Under the pieces are notes generated by a model. It was not told the origin of the DNA and did not search any database. It worked only from the letters and a program-made list of their open reading frames with translations. Made by a program: the position numbers and the translations under genes. A DNA stretch of 64,000 nucleotides from an uncultured Rhizobium sp. GTDB taxonomy: Bacteria; Pseudomonadota; Alphaproteobacteria; Rhizobiales; Rhizobiaceae. Position 1 is the first letter of the stretch. Every line of letters begins with the position of its first letter. The stretch is taken from NCBI GenBank assembly GCA_945952045.1, contig CAMFHE010000021.1, forward strand, positions 1-64,000. Reading direction: 5' to 3'. This document shows, piece after piece, positions 1-7,882 of this stretch.

Positions 1-55
1 CGCGGATCTTCACGTTGTAGTCGACCACGCGCTTGACCGGGACTAGAATTTTCAT
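1..55 (-). CDS. etfB: Electron transfer flavoprotein beta subunit, 5' end only
   Basis: Only the first 18 codons lie in the window; they begin MKILVPVKRVVDYNVKIR, which matches the start of alphaproteobacterial EtfB. EtfB forms the FAD- and AMP-binding ETF heterodimer that takes electrons from flavoprotein dehydrogenases and passes them to ETF-ubiquinone oxidoreductase. An AGAGGAA ribosome site sits about 8 bases before the ATG. The start is 23 bases after the stop of the GcvT-family dehydrogenase and on the same strand, so the two are probably co-transcribed and ETF may be the acceptor for that enzyme. The rest of the gene is outside the window. Confidence 0.85.
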   Translation of the reverse strand, partial: MKILVPVKRVVDYNVKIR

Positions 56-78
56 CGTATCAATTCCTCTCGAATTCG

Positions 79-2520
79 TCACATACGGCCGCGCAGGGCT
101 TCAGGGTCATAAGGCGATTCAGCGATCACCCGCGCCTTGCGCATCTCGCCAAGGATCGGCACCTCCAGTTCCGTGCCCGGCGCGCCGAGTTCGACCGGCA
201 GCAGCGCGAAAGCGATGTCGTGACCGACTGTATAGGCATAGCTGCCGGAAGTGATGCGACCGACCAGCTTGCCGTCATGATAGACGCCTTCATGAATCAG
301 GGAACTTGCATCCTCGGTATCGATAGCGATGGTCACCGACCGTTGCTTGACGCCTTCCTGTTGCTGGCGAACGAGCGCGGCCTTGCCGATGAAATCGCCC
401 TTGTCGAGACGGATGAAGCGGTCGAGGCTGCTTTCCCAGGCGGTCAGTTCCGGGTTCATGTCGCGATACATGGCGCGGTAGGATTTTTCCAGGCGCAGCG
501 ATTCCAGCGCGTGATAGCCGATGAGGCGCAGGCCGTGCGCTTCGCCCGCCGCGAGAATCGCCTGGAGCAGCTGCCGCTGATAGGGCAGCGGATGGTAAAG
601 CTCCCAGCCGAGTTCGCCCTCGTAGTTGACGCGCAACATGCGCACGTCGCTGGCAAGGCCGACCGTGGCGGATTTGACGCCGAACCAGGGGAATGCCTCG
701 TTGGACAGATCCGTTTCGGTGAGGCCCTGCAGCACCTCGCGGGCCTTCGGGCCGACGACGGTGAAGCAGCCGCGCTCATTGGTGACGTTGCGCAGTTGCA
801 CGCTGCCGTCCCCGGGCAGAAGCTTCGACAGGTCGTCGAAATTCCAGCGTTCGGCGCGCGGCGTCGAGATCAGGTAGAAGCTGCCGTCTTCCAGTCGCGC
901 CACCACGTATTCGGCCTGTACGCCGCCGGTTTTCGTCAAATGATGGCTGAGATTGACACGGCCGATTTTCGGCAGCCGATTGGCGAGGATGCCATCGAGC
1001 CAGGCTTCCGCACCGGGACCGGAAACCTCGAATTTCGTCATCGGCGTCATTTCCACGAGGCCGACCGCCTCGCGCACCGCCCGCACCTCCTCGGCGACGT
1101 AATGGCCCTTCTGCGTCCAGCGCCAGCTATACTGGTCCTTGGCCTCGACACCTTCGGGCGCGAACCAGTTCGGCACTTCCCAGCCGTTCAGGACGCCCCA
1201 GACGGCGCCGCGCTGCGACAGGATATCGTAGGACGGGGCGGTCTTCTGCGGACGGGCGGCGGGCATGTCCTGACCGGGGAAATGCAGCTCGGCATGGGTG
1301 CCCCAGCTTTCCCTGACCTTCTGGCGCGTCCACTCCTTGTTGGCATAGGTACCGAAGCGGCGCGGATCCAGTTCGGACGTATCGAGGCTGTTGACCCCTT
1401 CGACGATGCGCTCGGACAGGTAATAGCCGATGGCCCCGCCCCAGAGGATGCCGCCCGGCACGCCTTCGGCGATCCAGACATTCTCCAGTCCCCAGGCCGG
1501 ACCGACCAGCGGCAGTTCGTCCGCCGTCATCTGGAAGGGACCGCGCACATTCGCCTTGATGCCGACGCGGCCGAGCGCCGGCACCATCTCCATGGCCGCT
1601 TCCCAGTTCCACGCCACGGCGTCGAAATCCTCTTCCACCAGATCGGCGCCGAACCATTCGGGCACGCCGTTCTCGGCAAAGAGCTTAAGATGCTCCGTCT
1701 TCTCGTAGGGACCGAACATCAGGCCGTCGCCCTCTTCGCGCAGATAGCCCTCGAAGCCCTCGTCACGCAGGATCGGCATTTCAGGCAGGCCCAGGCGCTT
1801 GCGCTCGACGATCTCCGGCACGGCGTCGGTGATCCAGTATTGATGCAGGATCGGGATCGCCGGGATTTCCAGGCCAAGCATGGCGCCCGTCTGGCGGGCA
1901 TAATTGCCGGTGGCGGAAATGATGTGCTCGCAGATGATCTCGCCATTGTTGGTGATGATCTTCCATTCGCCGCCGGCCAGACGCTCGAAGCCCTTTACCT
2001 CGGTGTTGAGATGGATTTTCGCGCCGCGGTCGCGGGCGCCCTTGGCCATGGCCTGCGTGACGTCGGCGGGGGCGATATGGCCGTCGTCGGGATGATAGAG
2101 GGCGGCCAGCATGTCCTTGTTGTTTTCGAGCAGCGGCCAGAGGGCGCGCGCCTCGTCGGGCGTCACCAGTTCGGCGCGGATGCCCTGCACGGCGGCGACG
2201 CTCATATAGCTCTTGTATTCGTCGAGACGGTCGCGCGTGTTGGCGATGCGCAACTGGCCGCATTTGTGCCAGCCGACATGCTGTCCGGTTTCCGCTTCCA
2301 GTCCTTCGTAGATCTCGATCGTCTTGGCGATCATCCGGCCGATATTGATGCTGCGGGCATAGGAGGGGATGAGGCCGGCCGCATGCCAGGTGGAGCCTGC
2401 CGTCAACTGGGTCCGCTCCAGAAGCGCGACGTCGGTCCAGCCGCGTTTGGTGAGACCGTAAAGAATGGCGGCGCCGACGCAACCGCCGCCGATGACAACA
2501 GCGCGAGCATGAGTTTGCAT
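79..2520 (-). CDS. GcvT-family FAD-dependent dehydrogenase (dimethylglycine/sarcosine dehydrogenase-like)
   Basis: An 813-residue protein with an N-terminal FAD-binding DAO domain (VIGGGCVGA near residues 9-16) followed by a GcvT-type aminomethyltransferase domain in the C-terminal half. The motif GSTWHAAGL places His46 where dimethylglycine and sarcosine dehydrogenases attach FAD covalently. Family members oxidatively demethylate N-methylated glycines and hand the C1 unit to tetrahydrofolate. The ATG at 2520 is chosen because it directly precedes the Rossmann strand; an upstream in-frame extension to 2649 would run over the divergent regulator. The gene is divergent from a LysR gene and precedes etfB. 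The exact substrate is not shown by sequence; dimethylglycine, sarcosine or a betaine-derived amine are possible. Confidence 0.9.
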   Translation of the reverse strand: MQTHARAVVIGGGCVGAAILYGLTKRGWTDVALLERTQLTAGSTWHAAGLIPSYARSINIGRMIAKTIEIYEGLEAETGQHVGWHKCGQLRIANTRDRLDEYKSYMSVAAVQGIRAELVTPDEARALWPLLENNKDMLAALYHPDDGHIAPADVTQAMAKGARDRGAKIHLNTEVKGFERLAGGEWKIITNNGEIICEHIISATGNYARQTGAMLGLEIPAIPILHQYWITDAVPEIVERKRLGLPEMPILRDEGFEGYLREEGDGLMFGPYEKTEHLKLFAENGVPEWFGADLVEEDFDAVAWNWEAAMEMVPALGRVGIKANVRGPFQMTADELPLVGPAWGLENVWIAEGVPGGILWGGAIGYYLSERIVEGVNSLDTSELDPRRFGTYANKEWTRQKVRESWGTHAELHFPGQDMPAARPQKTAPSYDILSQRGAVWGVLNGWEVPNWFAPEGVEAKDQYSWRWTQKGHYVAEEVRAVREAVGLVEMTPMTKFEVSGPGAEAWLDGILANRLPKIGRVNLSHHLTKTGGVQAEYVVARLEDGSFYLISTPRAERWNFDDLSKLLPGDGSVQLRNVTNERGCFTVVGPKAREVLQGLTETDLSNEAFPWFGVKSATVGLASDVRMLRVNYEGELGWELYHPLPYQRQLLQAILAAGEAHGLRLIGYHALESLRLEKSYRAMYRDMNPELTAWESSLDRFIRLDKGDFIGKAALVRQQQEGVKQRSVTIAIDTEDASSLIHEGVYHDGKLVGRITSGSYAYTVGHDIAFALLPVELGAPGTELEVPILGEMRKARVIAESPYDPEALRGRM

Positions 2521-2599
2521 GGAGTGGTTCCTTCGAATTGGTTTGACCCACCGTACAAAGGCCTCATGCATCTGTAATCTTGCTAAAAACTGCGGAGGG

Positions 2600-2618
2600 G
2601 CATAACTTGAAATTATGC
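2600..2618. promoter_or_regulatory. LysR-type operator dyad overlapping the regulator start codon
   Basis: GCATAA-N7-TTATGC is a perfect dyad with 6-bp arms. It contains the T-N11-A core of LysR boxes (ATAA-N7-TTAT, 2602-2616). The right arm includes the ATG of the LysR gene (2615-2617), and the best ribosome-site sequence, GGAGGGG, lies just upstream of the dyad. It sits in the divergent promoter region between the dehydrogenase and its regulator, which suggests autorepression plus control of the catabolic gene. Binding is inferred. Confidence 0.5.
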
Positions 2619-3544
2619 ACCGACTCCGCTCGCTCATCCCGTCCGCCAACTACCTGTTCTGCTTCGAAGCCGCCGCGCGTCGCCGTAGCTTCACCGCTGC
2701 TGCGCAGGAGCTGAACATCAGCCAGCCGGCCGTCAGCAAGACGATCCGGCTGCTCGAGGAGGCGACGGGCCTGAAACTTTTTCGCCGGGAACACACGCGG
2801 CTGGAACTGACGGCCGATGGGCTCCGGCTCTACAAGGAAACCCAGGAAGCCTTCGACCATCTGCACATGGTCATTTCATCTCTCCAGAAGAAGCACTCCA
2901 ACGACATCGTGCGCGTGTCCTTCTCCGCGTCCTTCGTGCAGCTCTGGCTGTTGCCGCGATTGAAGGACTTCAAGGCGAAGCATCCGGACGTGTCGCTGCG
3001 CATCGAGGAAAGCAGCCGCGACGACCAGGATCTGATCGAGGAGGACATCGATGTATCGGCGCGGCTGGGCAAAGGCAAATGGCCGGGCATCCATTCCTGG
3101 CATTTCGTGACAGAAGAAGTGCTGCCGGTCTGCAGCCCGGACTATCTGCGCGAGAATGGGCCGATCCGCGAACCGGCCGATCTGCTTCAGCATACGCTTC
3201 TGAATTTCGAGGAACGGCATCGCACCCGGCTCGCATGGCGGGAATGGCTGGAGCGGCAGTCGGTTCCGGTAGCGAAGCTCAGGCAGGATTTTGTCTTTAC
3301 GGATGCGCTGGGCTCGATCGAGGCGGCGGTGCGCGGCCAGGGCATCGCGCTTGGCTGGAAGCATCTGGTGCATGAACATCTGCTGGCCGGCAGGCTCGTC
3401 GCGCCGCTGACCGAAACCTATCGATCAGGACTGGCTGTGCATCTCATCATGCCGGCGCAGCGACCGCCGAAACGCGGCGCCGAGCTTTTTCGCGACTGGC
3501 TGATCGAGCAGAATGCCGACGCCTGGACGATCGGCGCGGGATGA
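2615..3544 (+). CDS. LysR-family transcriptional regulator (GcvA-like)
   Basis: A 309-residue protein with an N-terminal winged helix-turn-helix (SFTAAAQELNISQPAVSKTI, about residues 25-44) and a C-terminal LysR substrate-binding domain. The start SLIPSANYLFCFEAAAR resembles the GcvA subgroup, which often controls glycine and one-carbon genes. It is divergent from the GcvT-family dehydrogenase with 94 bases between the starts, so it is the likely local regulator, with an amino acid or methylated glycine as probable coinducer. A dyad overlaps its start codon. Family assignment is firm; the ligand is inferred from context. Confidence 0.9.
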   Translation: MHRLRSLIPSANYLFCFEAAARRRSFTAAAQELNISQPAVSKTIRLLEEATGLKLFRREHTRLELTADGLRLYKETQEAFDHLHMVISSLQKKHSNDIVRVSFSASFVQLWLLPRLKDFKAKHPDVSLRIEESSRDDQDLIEEDIDVSARLGKGKWPGIHSWHFVTEEVLPVCSPDYLRENGPIREPADLLQHTLLNFEERHRTRLAWREWLERQSVPVAKLRQDFVFTDALGSIEAAVRGQGIALGWKHLVHEHLLAGRLVAPLTETYRSGLAVHLIMPAQRPPKRGAELFRDWLIEQNADAWTIGAG

Positions 3545-3614
3545 CGAATTGCAGAGACGCCGGCGCACGACTTCATGAGCGACCGCGCGCCGGTTTCAAT
3601 ATGGCTCCGGCGCG

Positions 3615-4349
3615 TTACATCGCGCCGATGTAAGGACGACGCGCCGTGCTCTGCTGCACGTAATTGATCATCGTTATGAAGTCGAAGACCGGGCGTCCCG
3701 TGGCTGCCTGTACCGCGTGAGCATAGGGCGGCAGGTCGCTGCATTCGAGCAGGATCGATTTGACGTCGGGATTTTCGGCAACCAGCTTTCGGGCCACTTC
3801 CGTCACCTCCCGCTCTATCGCGGTGGAATCCAGCGTGCCGCGTTCTTCGAGAATGGCTTCTCGGAATTCCACCTGTCCTTCCATGCCGGCCACCGCCAGC
3901 GGCACATGATCGCCGACATTGCACGCGGCGAAATGGCGCCCGGTCAACCGCGAGGCATTGGCGGTGATCACGCCCACCCGGCCACCGCAAAGGGCGTGCA
4001 TGAAGGGGATCTGCATCAGACTGGAAAGGAAGACCGGAATATCGACCGCAGCGGCGACCTCTTCCTGAAAATAGGCCATGAAACCGCAAGCGCCGGTAAT
4101 CGCCTTGACGCCCCGGTTCTGCAATTCCACCGCCGCCTCGATAAAGACCTCCTTCAAGGCCGGATCGCGCTGGTTGAGCAGCCGGTCGATCGAGGCGCCG
4201 CGCACTTCCTGAAAGCGCACCGGATAGTTATAGGTCGTCGCATTGCCGACATTGCCCGGCACACAGGGATAGGCCGCATCGAGGATCAGAATGCCGATCT
4301 GCTCGCCGTACCAAGACTGGGTTTTGCGCGTGACCGTATAGACAGTCAT
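3615..4349 (-). CDS. Aspartate/glutamate (hydantoin) racemase family protein
   Basis: A 244-residue protein of the Asp/Glu/hydantoin racemase superfamily. The two cysteines expected for two-base racemization are visible in TGACGFM (middle) and LLECSDLPPY (C-terminal third). The ATG at 4349 is preceded by GGAGAGAAC at good spacing; the open frame extends 19 codons further but without support. It is the last gene of a minus-strand operon with a polar amino-acid ABC transporter, so it may convert an imported D-amino acid or a hydantoin-like compound. Some members of this superfamily are decarboxylases or isomerases rather than racemases, so the reaction is uncertain. Confidence 0.8.
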   Translation of the reverse strand: MTVYTVTRKTQSWYGEQIGILILDAAYPCVPGNVGNATTYNYPVRFQEVRGASIDRLLNQRDPALKEVFIEAAVELQNRGVKAITGACGFMAYFQEEVAAAVDIPVFLSSLMQIPFMHALCGGRVGVITANASRLTGRHFAACNVGDHVPLAVAGMEGQVEFREAILEERGTLDSTAIEREVTEVARKLVAENPDVKSILLECSDLPPYAHAVQAATGRPVFDFITMINYVQQSTARRPYIGAM

Positions 4350-4412
4350 CGTTGTTCTCTCCGATTTCGATGTCTGGGGTGTGCGGAGGAGGCTATCCCC
4401 CGCCATAGCCGT

Positions 4413-5252
4413 TTACTCGACGAGGCGCGGTGCGCCTGTTTCGGCCGCCGTGCCGTCAAGGCCATAGGATTTGAGGATGGTGACGATCGTGCCGTCAGCA
4501 TGCATCTCCGCGATCCCGGCATCAAGCGCGACGCCCAGTTCCTTGGCGTTGAGCGAATAGGGGAAAGCAGCCTGTGCCGCTTCCTTGGTCGCCTTCACAC
4601 GATCATCGGCTGCCGCGACATTGACCTTGATATCGCCGAGCGCGCCTTTCTGCGCGGCCACCACACCGGTCGAATAGCCATCGACGGCCACATCGATACG
4701 GCCCGACTTCAGGTCCTGCTGCATATTGACCGAATTCGGATAGAGCTTGAGCGAGCCACCCAGCAGCGTCTTGAGGTCAGCAACCCAGAGGTAGCCCTGA
4801 ACCGTGCCGACCTGCTTGCCTTCGAGATCGGAGACTTTCTTGAAATCTTCCTTGGAGTAGATGCCCATCTGGTCGGTGTAGAGCGGCGCGGAAAGGCTCA
4901 TCACCTTCGCGCGCTCGGCCGTGCGGTACCAGTCACCGGTCGTGATGTCCGCCTGGCCGGAGAGCACATACTGGATGGCGGCGGCGGGATCGACGGCCAC
5001 GGCCTTGACCTTCAGGCACTCGCGCTTGGCGAATTCCGCGGCGATGTCGCCATCGATCCCCTTCATGTTGCCACCCTCATCCACGAAGGAGTGCGGAGCG
5101 TAGGTGGTCACCGCGACCGTCAGGGTGCCGGCCTCGACCGTGCTGAACTGGTGCTTCGGCGTGCAGTCCTGTGCGAACGCGACCGGAGCCGAGATCATCA
5201 ATCCGGCGATACCGGCGAGAAGAGTGTGCTTGGTGAAGGTCATTGCGGGCAT
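4413..5252 (-). CDS. Amino-acid ABC transporter substrate-binding protein
   Basis: A 279-residue periplasmic binding protein of the polar amino-acid (SBP_bac_3) family. A signal peptide is clear (KHTLLAGIAGLMISAPVAFA, then QDC). The mature part has the usual hallmarks: GTLTVAVTTYAPHSFVD near the start, GIDGDIAAEFAK, and ITTGDWYRTAERAKVMSLSAPLY in the ligand-closing region. The ATG at 5252 is preceded by AAAGGA; internal starts at 5243 and an upstream one at 5279 are less well supported. It follows two permease genes and the ATPase on the same strand. Ligand specificity cannot be read from sequence; the racemase next to it points to an acidic or unusual amino acid. Confidence 0.9.
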   Translation of the reverse strand: MPAMTFTKHTLLAGIAGLMISAPVAFAQDCTPKHQFSTVEAGTLTVAVTTYAPHSFVDEGGNMKGIDGDIAAEFAKRECLKVKAVAVDPAAAIQYVLSGQADITTGDWYRTAERAKVMSLSAPLYTDQMGIYSKEDFKKVSDLEGKQVGTVQGYLWVADLKTLLGGSLKLYPNSVNMQQDLKSGRIDVAVDGYSTGVVAAQKGALGDIKVNVAAADDRVKATKEAAQAAFPYSLNAKELGVALDAGIAEMHADGTIVTILKSYGLDGTAAETGAPRLVE

Positions 5253-5275
5253 GCAGATATCCTTTCGACAGAGGT

Positions 5276-5938
5276 TCAACGGTGGGCGTAGAGGCCCGCA
5301 CGCTTTTCGACGTGATTGACGAGGAGAGCGGCGGGAATGGAAATGCTGGCGTAGAGTACGCCGGCGCAGAGCAACGCCGGGAAGTAACGGAAGGTCGTGG
5401 AGCCGATCTCATAGGCACGGCTGACCAGTTCCGGCAGGGCGATGGTAAAACAGAGCGACGTGCCCTGGAAAATCAGGATCGAAAAGCCCAGCAGCGCTGG
5501 AAGGGCCACGCGCAGCCCCTGCGGCAGCAGCACGTAACGCAGTTCGTCAAGGCGATTGAGGCCAAGGGCGATCGCAGCCTCCCGCTGGCCATGGGCGACG
5601 GACTGCAAGCTGGCGCGAATGATCTCGCTGGTATAGGCGCCGGTGTTCCAGGCAAGCGCGATCACCGCAGCCGTATAGGAGCCAAGCGTCAGCCCCGTCG
5701 TCGGCAATCCGAAATAGATGAACTGCAGGAGCACGAGGGCCGGAGCGCCGCGGCCGATCTCGACAAAAAACAGGCTGAGGCTTTTCACGACCCGGCTTTT
5801 CGCCAGCACGCCCAATGCCAGGAGAAGACCGAAGGGAATGCCGATCGCGAGGCTGAGAGCCGTCACCTGCAGACTGATCGACAGCCCGCTGAGAAGATCG
5901 GGCAACCAGGCGGAGATTTCGTCATAGGTCGGAAACAT
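5276..5938 (-). CDS. Amino-acid ABC transporter permease (second)
   Basis: A 220-residue inner-membrane permease of the HisM/GlnP type with several hydrophobic segments (for example LSISLQVTALSLAIGIPFGL near residues 19-38). The cytoplasmic loop that contacts the ATPase reads REAAIALGLNRLDELRYVLL (EAA motif). Its ATG overlaps the stop of the preceding permease by one base (TGATG), and the binding-protein gene follows within 25 bases. It should pair with the other permease to form a heterodimeric channel. Confidence 0.92.
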   Translation of the reverse strand: MFPTYDEISAWLPDLLSGLSISLQVTALSLAIGIPFGLLLALGVLAKSRVVKSLSLFFVEIGRGAPALVLLQFIYFGLPTTGLTLGSYTAAVIALAWNTGAYTSEIIRASLQSVAHGQREAAIALGLNRLDELRYVLLPQGLRVALPALLGFSILIFQGTSLCFTIALPELVSRAYEIGSTTFRYFPALLCAGVLYASISIPAALLVNHVEKRAGLYAHR

Positions 5939-6582
5939 CAGCGCGCCACCCTCGCCTGGAGATAACCATCGGCCATGCGCGAGAGCCCGGCGATCGGCAG
6001 GCTGAGCAGCACATAGAACAGGCCGACCAGCGCAAACACCTCAAGGCCGCGATAGGTCAATTGCGAGAGCTGGTTGCCCTGATAGGCGAGCTCGGCAACC
6101 CCGATGGCCGAGGCAACCGCCGTTTCCTTCATGAGGCCGATCAGGTAGCTGGCCGCCGATGGCAGCGCGACCCGGAAGGCCTGTGGCGCTACGATGTCGC
6201 GGAAGGTCGACCATCGGCCGAGATCGAGCGCTGTGGACGCTTCCCATTGACCATGGTGAATGGAGGCCACGGCGCCGCGGTAGATTTCCGCCATGTTCGC
6301 CGCCGCAATCAGCCCAAGCCCGATCAGCGCCGCATTGAAAGGGCTGATCGGCATGAAGCCCATTCCAAGACCGAAGAAGATGATGAACAGCCAGAGGATG
6401 GGCGGCACGGCGCGGACGATCTGGATAACGACCATTGCGAGGACGCGCAGCGGCAGAAGCCTGCTCTGACGGGCCGCGAGCAGCGGAACGCCGAGCACCG
6501 CGCCGATGAGAAACGCCCCGGCCGTCAGCGCGATCGTCCAGCTCAGCCCGCGCAGAAGGGGCAACAGGTCCGTCATGCTCAT
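5938..6582 (-). CDS. Amino-acid ABC transporter permease (first)
   Basis: A 214-residue HisQ/HisM-type permease. It has membrane segments near LSWTIALTAGAFLIGAVLG and a conserved loop QWEASTALDLGRWSTFRDIV (EAA-like) in the second half. Its start overlaps the ATPase stop by four bases (ATGA), and its stop overlaps the next permease start, which indicates tight translational coupling in the order ATPase, permease, permease, binding protein. Confidence 0.92.
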   Translation of the reverse strand: MSMTDLLPLLRGLSWTIALTAGAFLIGAVLGVPLLAARQSRLLPLRVLAMVVIQIVRAVPPILWLFIIFFGLGMGFMPISPFNAALIGLGLIAAANMAEIYRGAVASIHHGQWEASTALDLGRWSTFRDIVAPQAFRVALPSAASYLIGLMKETAVASAIGVAELAYQGNQLSQLTYRGLEVFALVGLFYVLLSLPIAGLSRMADGYLQARVAR

Positions 6583-7343
6583 CGGTCGTGCACCGCGCGA
6601 AGGAAGCGCCTGGTGCGCTCCTGTTGCGGATTGCGCATAACCTCCTTGGACGGGCCTTTCTCGATGATATGGCCATCCGCCATGATCATCACCGTATCGG
6701 ACACGTTCTCGGCAAAGCCCATTTCGTGGGTAACGACGATCATCGTCATGCCGCTTTCGGCAAGCTCGCGCATGACGGCGAGAACTTCGAGGCCGAGTTC
6801 CGGATCAAGCGCCGATGTGGGCTCGTCGAACAGCATGATTTCCGGATCGAGCGCCAGCGAACGGGCGATGGCGATACGCTGCTGCTGGCCGCCGGAACAA
6901 CGGACAGGAAACTGCCCGGCTTTGTCGGCGAGACCGACACGCGTCAGAAGCTGCATGGAGCGCTCGTCGGCATCCTTGCGGCTGCGGCCAAGCACCCGCT
7001 CCTGCGCCAGGCTGACATTGCGCAGCACCGACATATGCGGAAAGAGATTGAAGGACTGGAACACCATGCCGACGCGTCGGCGAAGGCCGGAAAGCTCCGC
7101 GCGTGCCGCCGGTCTCGTCGCATCGATCGTCGTCGCGCCGATGGTGATGGTGCCGCCATCCGGCGGCTCGAGATAGTTGATGCAGCGCAGAAGCGTGCTC
7201 TTGCCCGAACCGCTCGGCCCGATAATGGCAAGCACCTCGCCGGAGCGCACTTCAAGATCGATGCCATCGAGAACGGTGTGCGTTCCGTAGTGCTTGCTCA
7301 GCGACGAAAGGCGAATGAGCACCTTGTCCGACGTCGCCGTCAT
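6579..7343 (-). CDS. Amino-acid ABC transporter ATP-binding protein
   Basis: A 254-residue ATPase of the GlnQ/HisP group. Walker A is GPSGSGKST, the Q-loop is VFQSFNLFPHM, the signature is CSGGQQQR, Walker B is IMLFDEPTSALD, and the H-loop is VTHEM. The usual leucine at the first signature position is a cysteine. The start at 7343 (MTATSDKVLI) matches the normal family length. The frame remains open to 7436, and another ATG at 7415 has a GGGGA sequence upstream, so a longer N-terminus is possible. It is the first gene of the transporter-racemase operon. Confidence 0.9.
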   Translation of the reverse strand: MTATSDKVLIRLSSLSKHYGTHTVLDGIDLEVRSGEVLAIIGPSGSGKSTLLRCINYLEPPDGGTITIGATTIDATRPAARAELSGLRRRVGMVFQSFNLFPHMSVLRNVSLAQERVLGRSRKDADERSMQLLTRVGLADKAGQFPVRCSGGQQQRIAIARSLALDPEIMLFDEPTSALDPELGLEVLAVMRELAESGMTMIVVTHEMGFAENVSDTVMIMADGHIIEKGPSKEVMRNPQQERTRRFLRAVHDR

Positions 7344-7882
7344 TACGGGTTTCGCCGTGCCTGGTTCGACGCACAGTCGATCTTCGTCCCCGGCATAAAG
7401 GATGCCACCGTCCATATCATCTTGATCCCCATGCAACAGTAGTCCGCGCGCCGCTTTCGCGGGCTGGTCGTTCGGTCGAACCGCTTTGGTGTGAATTGGC
7501 CGTCGGAGCTTCCGGTTTCGGCCACGTTCCCGTTGTTATTCCGGGAATGTTAGCATTCTGCCGCCCGCTGAGCAGAGCGAAAAAAATGCCGGCATACCAA
7601 ACTTGAGGTTATGGCAAAGGAAAACAACGAGGCACGGAAGCCATCCTCGCTCACCTGAATGTGCGGTGGGAACTAGACCCGGCAGTGGGGGAGAATTGGA
7701 TTGGGCGCATCCCGCATGATGTCGATCCGTTTATTGCTTTCGGCCAGAGTGAGCCGGTTTGATGCGAATATCGGAAAGTCGATATGGGTTAGGCCAAGAC
7801 GATCAGGGCCATTTTCCTCCTTGTCCAGTCGTCGCCTTCATTCCCGCTATGGAGATTGATGATCCAAACGATGCGCAGCGTC
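7344..7882. other. Non-coding stretch between two minus-strand units
   Basis: I find no convincing gene here. The right end is downstream of the sensor kinase stop and the left end should hold the promoter of the amino-acid transporter operon. Small dyads are visible: GTTCG-GT-CGAAC at 7470-7481 and ATTCC-G-GGAAT near 7540-7550. A 15-codon frame starting near 7612 is too short to support. No clear terminator with a T-run is seen. Confidence 0.5.

Noticed and set aside
220-2577. Long plus-strand open frame of 785 codons opposite the dehydrogenase gene
   Set aside because: The minus-strand frame encodes a recognisable GcvT-family enzyme. The plus-strand product has no family features and arises from GC-rich codon bias.
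7612-7659. A 15-codon frame starting MAKENNEARK in the non-coding stretch
   Set aside because: It is too short and without a known leader function; the upstream sequence gives only a weak ribosome site.
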